Below are positions 37,992 through 38,221 of a stretch of DNA of 38,221 nucleotides, one piece after another; the stretch's first letter is position 1; each line of letters starts with the position of its first letter. The position numbers were made by a program, and so were the translations under genes. The notes beneath the pieces were generated by a model. It saw only the letters and a program-made list of their open reading frames with translations. It searched no databases and was not told the DNA's origin. The stretch is from IMG/VR virus record IMGVR_UViG_3300050821_004882, positions 1 through 38,221 of that record. One strand, written 5' to 3'. Source of the stretch: a virus.

Positions 37992-38221
37992 ATGGCAGCT
38001 CCCACAAATACATATCAGACGTACCAGGCGAAAGGTATTCGCGAGGATTTGATCGATATTATCGTCAATATTTCTCCGACGAAAACGCCGGTCCTTTCGA
38101 TGACTGAATCCGTTCGCGCCTTCTCGACTCTTCACGAATGGCAGACGGATGCTTTGAACGCTCCTTCCGCGAATGCATCTATTGAAGGAAATGATAGCTC
38201 GGCCACCGCAGTAACGCCGAC
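37992..38221 (+). CDS. Major capsid protein, SU10-like, 5' part
   Basis: The first 76 codons of the capsid gene, continuing at base 1 of the window after the duplicated end. The start MAAPTNTYQTYQAKGIREDL followed by IVNISPTKTPVLS and TLHEWQTD is characteristic of the SU10-like major capsid family. AGAGGTAAATTAAA precedes the ATG. Counting the join once (38123 to 1), the protein is 298 aa. Confidence 0.9.
   Translation, partial: MAAPTNTYQTYQAKGIREDLIDIIVNISPTKTPVLSMTESVRAFSTLHEWQTDALNAPSANASIEGNDSSATAVTP
38124..38221. repeat. Terminal direct repeat, right copy
   Basis: Identical to bases 1-98; marks the circular closure of the assembly. Confidence 0.95.

Noticed and set aside
1-38221. Integrase, repressor, CRISPR array, insertion sequences
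   Set aside because: I looked for tyrosine/serine recombinase motifs, spaced repeats and transposase genes and saw none; the phage appears not to integrate by its own enzyme.

Overview
The window is a complete, circularly closed assembly of a small tailed double-stranded DNA phage, probably podovirus-like. The first 98 bases (1-98) are repeated exactly at the end (38124-38221), so the unit genome is about 38,123 bp and the major capsid gene is cut by the arbitrary contig ends. All recognisable genes are on the + strand and tightly packed; many neighbours overlap by 1-8 bases (ATGA, GTGA, TTGA or TAATG junctions). I see no integrase, repressor, DNA polymerase, RNA polymerase or helicase. The host cannot be named from sequence. 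Exported proteins with Sec-type signal peptides and a TIGR03790-like protein hint at an uncultivated Gram-negative-type bacterium; that is inference.

Layout, following transcription. (1) Late region: a putative promoter near 29964, small terminase (30036), a run of very small basic genes (31067-32644), large terminase (32799), portal (34463), a small gene, scaffold (36774) and the SU10-like major capsid protein (37992 wrapping to 765). Then come a small conserved gene, two glycosyltransferases (1144-2987), a head-tail adaptor (2951) and a five-gene run of tail-fibre-like or surface-protein-like genes that all begin with signal peptides (3892-12813). Next are a small virion protein, a tail nozzle protein (13586), a zinc-ribbon protein, another fibre (15508) and three Gln/Ala/Gly-rich probable ejection proteins (16462-20161). 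The lysis cassette follows: two small membrane proteins, an M15 peptidase and an exported protein. The late region closes with several small genes, one resembling the Acb2/Tad1 cyclic-nucleotide sponge family, and a strong terminator at 22514-22551. (2) Early region, 22599-29954: many small, often cysteine-rich genes, a Sak4-like ATPase (24467) with a probable single-strand binding partner, a roughly 390-base non-coding locus with three consecutive tRNA-like folds (25926-26317), small accessory genes, a replication initiator carrying iterons inside its own gene (28103) and a RusA resolvase (29072).

The genes fit a phage that recruits host polymerases through its own initiator, processes DNA with Sak4/SSB/RusA and packages with a two-subunit terminase. 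The most unusual parts are the Sec-signal fibre cassette next to two glycosyltransferases, the tandem tRNA-like RNA locus, and the Acb2/Tad1-like gene placed last before the late terminator.
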